Positions 60,811-64,000 of a DNA stretch of 64,000 bases are shown here, one piece after another. Where the stretch lies: the NCBI GenBank assembly GCA_022113835.1, contig JAILWY010000002.1, positions 10,208,501 through 10,272,500 of the forward strand, given 5' to 3'. Position 1 is the stretch's first letter. Every line of letters starts with the position of its first letter. The translations under genes were made by a program, and so were the position numbers. This DNA comes from Atopsyche davidsoni (lineage: Eukaryota > Arthropoda > Insecta > Trichoptera > Hydrobiosidae). The notes under the pieces were generated by a model, which made no database searches, was not told the DNA's origin, and saw only the letters and a program-made list of their open reading frames with translations.

Positions 60811-61029
60811 GTGACATTTCCAGAGATCTCGTCTCAAGGCTCTCCTTTGTGGGCTCCCGGCGGACGTGCACAGGTGGCTCTGGCGCGGGCACCCTCGCGG
60901 CCCGGAATCAATTACCACATCAAAACCACCTACAAAGGTGCCTCCACAGGTGGCCACTCCGGCGGGGAGCCAGAGGCTGAGCCACCACGCCGAAAGAAAG
61001 CCTTCAACTACATATACATAATTACATGA
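60811..61029 (+). other. Unrecognised GC-richer frame
   Basis: A 72-codon frame contains SRPGINYHIKTTYKGASTGG. Its composition differs from the AT-rich flanks, and both strands are open. No family is recognised. It may be the relic of a repeat-encoded protein or non-coding. Confidence 0.2.
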
Positions 61030-63550
61030 CAAAGCAATCGGCGATAGGTCATAAACATTTGCCAGAAATTCGCGTGATGATAATGCACAGCATTACTGCA
61101 AGTAACGCGTGCATGCTATCTATACCTCACCTCGGGCTCAGCCCCGACAGTCGTCATAAGAACACAATGCCACATCACTATCTAAAAAGGTTTTCACACA
61201 TATTTTTCCCTACACATACTCAATAACTAAAATATCCTAAGAAATCCATGTACGCTATCACCTAAGCCACACCTTGTAAGCCTCGTAACCTGCTTCCAGA
61301 ATCAGGGTATGACCACATATCGTATAGTAAGAATAGCTCTAACAACTATTGTAAAAACAAAGAGTAAATAATGTATTATGAAATTTTTATATTCACCAAA
61401 TATTGTATTTTTTATTTTGATTTGTAAGTGCAAAAATTTGACATTATTTTTTTTTCGATCTAAAAAAGTAATGAACCCCCTTGTCGCCATACAAGGAGTT
61501 AAACATTATTATTTAAACAATTAAAAAATATATTTTATGTTGTTCTCTATAACATAAGGGAGATATCCATGCGTAGGTGACCTCATCTCCCTGGTGACAC
61601 ACGTTACCTAGTAAATAGAAGGCTTTAAAGGAGCCACAGGAAAAAGCCCAACAAGTACAGAGCATTAGGTGACCTTTTAAAGAGGAGTTCATAAATTAAA
61701 CAAATACGTTGCAAGCGGAAGTGCCCGAAAGCAAAAATCATCCCTTTGTCATATTATCCACATAACATAATATGCTCTGCTATTTGAGCTTTTCCGCGAG
61801 TGGAGGAATTGCAGCGTTATATAGCAATTGCTGTACCTGACCAATTAGGTAGGGAGTCACCTTTCAAAGAACTATTAGCAGTACCAACATTAATTCTGTA
61901 GTGTCGAAGCAAAAAAGGGTCATATATAAAATACGATGAATATCCTAAATTGCACAGAAAATATTTAACAGTTTATGTATGGTATGGCTCATCAGCAGCA
62001 ATTATCATCTCAATGCGTGGCAGGAGTTCATCTCGTTTAGATAAATAATACCTATAAGCTAAGTGGGAAATTTGAATAAAAATATATATATTGGTTGCCG
62101 TGCTTTACTCGCGGCATAAATTTGCCTACAGGGTGATTACGTATTGATTATTTGTACGGTCCGGCTCGGTAGCAGGGACGTAGCGTGATCTGGAACACCC
62201 TGCCGCCAGTGGTGTACGCAGCAACACCTGGCCAGGTGCCCGTGCACCTCGCAGTGGCGTGCGGTCAGGCTAGGTAAGTATAGCAAACAAATAATACTGC
62301 TTGCCCTACGTTACATGCAGTTAAAGTAAAGAGAATGGGTTCTATAAATTTTAGGCACCCTTTCCCCTTGGATTAAATTTATTATATTAATCATATAAAA
62401 ATAATAATTTATTCGCATTAGGTTTTGGTATTGGTATGGAAACGTTTAAGCTTGTGAGGTTGCAGTGATTGTAACGCTACGCTATATATATGAAACATTT
62501 AGCAAAAGATCGAAGGACTAAGACGGGCCTTCATTTTCTATAAAGCATAGCCAACGGGAAAAGCCTACAATTATTTTTTAATAAATAGAAATCAGTATCA
62601 AGAATATGAGTGCGTGAATTATTAAAATATGCACACACAGGTATGCGTTTAATAAATAAATTGTCACGCGAACGCCAGACTATTGTAAACAACAAAATGG
62701 ATTACTTTTATAAAAGTAAAGCAAATATTTAAGGTAAGACGGTTAGCTTTATAAGACACTTGTACCACATACAAATATAAAAAAAAAAAAAAAACACTTG
62801 CAAATATGTGTATTTTAATTCGCCTTATTTTGATATGAGTCAAAACGTTTTGCAGTATCACAATGAATTACGACGTTTTTTTTTTTTAAAGTTACTTACT
62901 TTTTGTTAATTTTAGAGCGTACTATAGTCTGGCGTTCAAATGACGATGCGTAGATAAAGAGCGACCCATACAATTATTCCCAAAAACAAATAACCGTGTC
63001 AAAATGGAGCCTAAAGTTTAGCATATTTTATACGTAAAATTTACTGACTGAAAAAATTTAATTATTGAAATACTAAGTTTTATTTTTTGAATAAGCTCTA
63101 ATTTTTAATGCAGTATATTGAATTTTTATCCAAATTCATAATTTGTGTACAGTGTAACAAAAAACGTATCGAAGCAAAAAAATGCAACAACTATTTTTGT
63201 ATAGGAGCACATCGGAAGTGATCGCCCTTAAGCGAAGCGAACCAACTGTCTTTCCACTATTTTAGTGTTGCCTTCAGAGATCAGGAGAAAGAACGAAAAT
63301 ATGATATCGATTAAATAATAATGTGAAGTTTATGAAAAAGTTGGTGCCTAGACCGCCGTACCCTTTTCAGTGCCTGAAAAGCACTAAATTATTTAAGCAA
63401 GGCTTTTACCAGCCTCCCCTCCACCGCCGCCCCCTCCCCCGCACTCAATATTCAGATAAATGTGCCGGCCCTTTACGATCCCGAATAATAGATACATCTC
63501 TCATCAAATTATAACGCGATTAAACAAAAAAAACACTTGTCATACGGACG
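61030..63550. other. AT-rich non-coding DNA
   Basis: It contains a 14 bp repeat-end word CAGTGGCGTGCGGT (62252-62265) beside a GC-richer patch (62155-62275). There are also A/T runs and a C-rich patch (63410-63440). No gene is supported. Confidence 0.45.
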
Positions 63551-64000
63551 TACCAGGTGTACTCCTAATTAATTTCCGGTTTTTTTCGATAGATGGTGTT
63601 CTATATTTTGCTTTGCTGTTGGTAGCACTTATATGTCATTTTGTTAAGTAGTTATCGAGTGTCTAAACGGCGTTGACGTTTTCCTAAAAAATTATTTTAG
63701 AAAGTTTTTATTGCGTGTCAAAGATGTCTGCATTCGTACCGAATTTTGAACATATGCGCCATGCATTGCTTTTCATGTTTAATCAAGGGAAAAAAGTGTC
63801 CGAGAGCCACCGAAGTTTATGGCAATCATGCTTTAACACTTCGAACATGTGAAACGTGGTTTCGACAATTCAAAAAAGGAGATTTCGACCTGAACGACGT
63901 CGCACGCTCCGGCAAGCGAAAATCGTTTGATGACGTCGAATTGCAAGCATTATTGGATGAAGACGATACGCAAACGCAACGACAGCTTGCAGAAGCGCTA
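63551..64000 (+). mobile_element. Mos1-like mariner element, left end (runs off the window)
   Basis: A TA dinucleotide (63551-63552) precedes CCAGGTGTACTCC, and the repeat continues to about 63582. This resembles the terminal inverted repeat of Mos1-type (mauritiana subfamily) mariners. The transposase ATG at 63724 is base 172 counted from 63553, the position expected for Mos1-type elements. The right end lies beyond 64000, so the element's completeness cannot be judged. Confidence 0.85.
63724..64000 (+). pseudogene. Mariner transposase, N-terminal part, frameshifted
   Basis: The protein would bind the inverted repeats through its N-terminal helix-turn-helix domains and cut DNA with a DD34D catalytic domain, which is not in the window. 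The first frame runs from ATG 63724 (MSAFVPNFEHMRHALLFMFN) to KVSESH at 63810, then becomes nonsense and stops at 63850-63852. From 63812 a second frame continues the family pattern (TCETWFRQFKKGDFD, then VELQALLDEDDTQTQRQLAE) and stays open to the window end. One extra base, or a small deletion, at about 63811 therefore breaks this copy. Otherwise the residues are well kept, so the insertion may be fairly recent. Confidence 0.85.

Noticed and set aside
1..64000. Known conserved insect microRNAs and snRNAs
   Set aside because: I scanned by eye for several mature sequences and U6-type words and saw none. An eye scan is not exhaustive, so absence is not proven.

Overview
This 64 kb window looks like arthropod, most probably insect and possibly lepidopteran, nuclear DNA. 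The reasons are an AT-rich background full of microsatellites, poly-T runs and tRNA-derived repeat fragments; two mariner transposon copies (one Mos1-like); an RTE-type LINE fragment; and several families of short inverted-repeat elements. I found no intact cellular protein gene, no rRNA gene and no complete functional tRNA gene. The long reading frames are almost all open by chance in GC-rich, low-complexity DNA.

Two kinds of sequence alternate. The first is AT-rich DNA carrying repeat debris. The second is about 25 sharply bounded GC- and CpG-rich blocks of 0.2 to 1.6 kb, the largest at about 30.7-33.7, 42.2-43.5, 44.3-45.7 and 46.2-47.9 kb. Many of these blocks contain (G3-5C)n or (C3-5G)n tracts, GATAAG motifs, CCAAT boxes, E2F-like sites or E-boxes. 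They look more like promoter or enhancer DNA, or non-coding first exons, than like genes. A gene-poor regulatory landscape or long intron fits best, but this is inference.

Layout. 0-5 kb: SINE-like copy 1, C-rich and G-rich blocks, and a mariner remnant (4.5-5.1 kb). 5-13 kb: AT-rich DNA with GC blocks, a triple E-box at 7.8 kb and a GATAAG cluster at 12.6 kb. 13-16 kb: a small inverted-repeat element and LINE fragments. 16.7 kb: an E2F/CCAAT promoter-like module. 18-24 kb: two complete inverted-repeat MITEs, two more SINE-like copies, and a tandem repeat at 21.4-21.8 kb. 24-26 kb: a tRNA-Thr-like element, a G-tract block, a duplicated ~90 bp unit, and a broken zinc-finger-like reading frame. 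27-38 kb: dense GC blocks with MITE copies, a near-perfect palindrome at 36.5 kb and a minisatellite at 37.6 kb. 39-42 kb: AT-rich and nearly featureless. 42-48 kb: the most CpG-rich part. 48-56 kb: tRNA-like B-box triplet, repeat ends, MITE cluster, a microsatellite, and an old ~220 bp tandem array at 53.9-55.3 kb. 56-64 kb: two more GC blocks, tRNA-like fragments, and the left end of a Mos1-like mariner running off the window.

There is no operon-like or pathway organisation. What can be read is the history of mobile elements and the placement of probable regulatory DNA.
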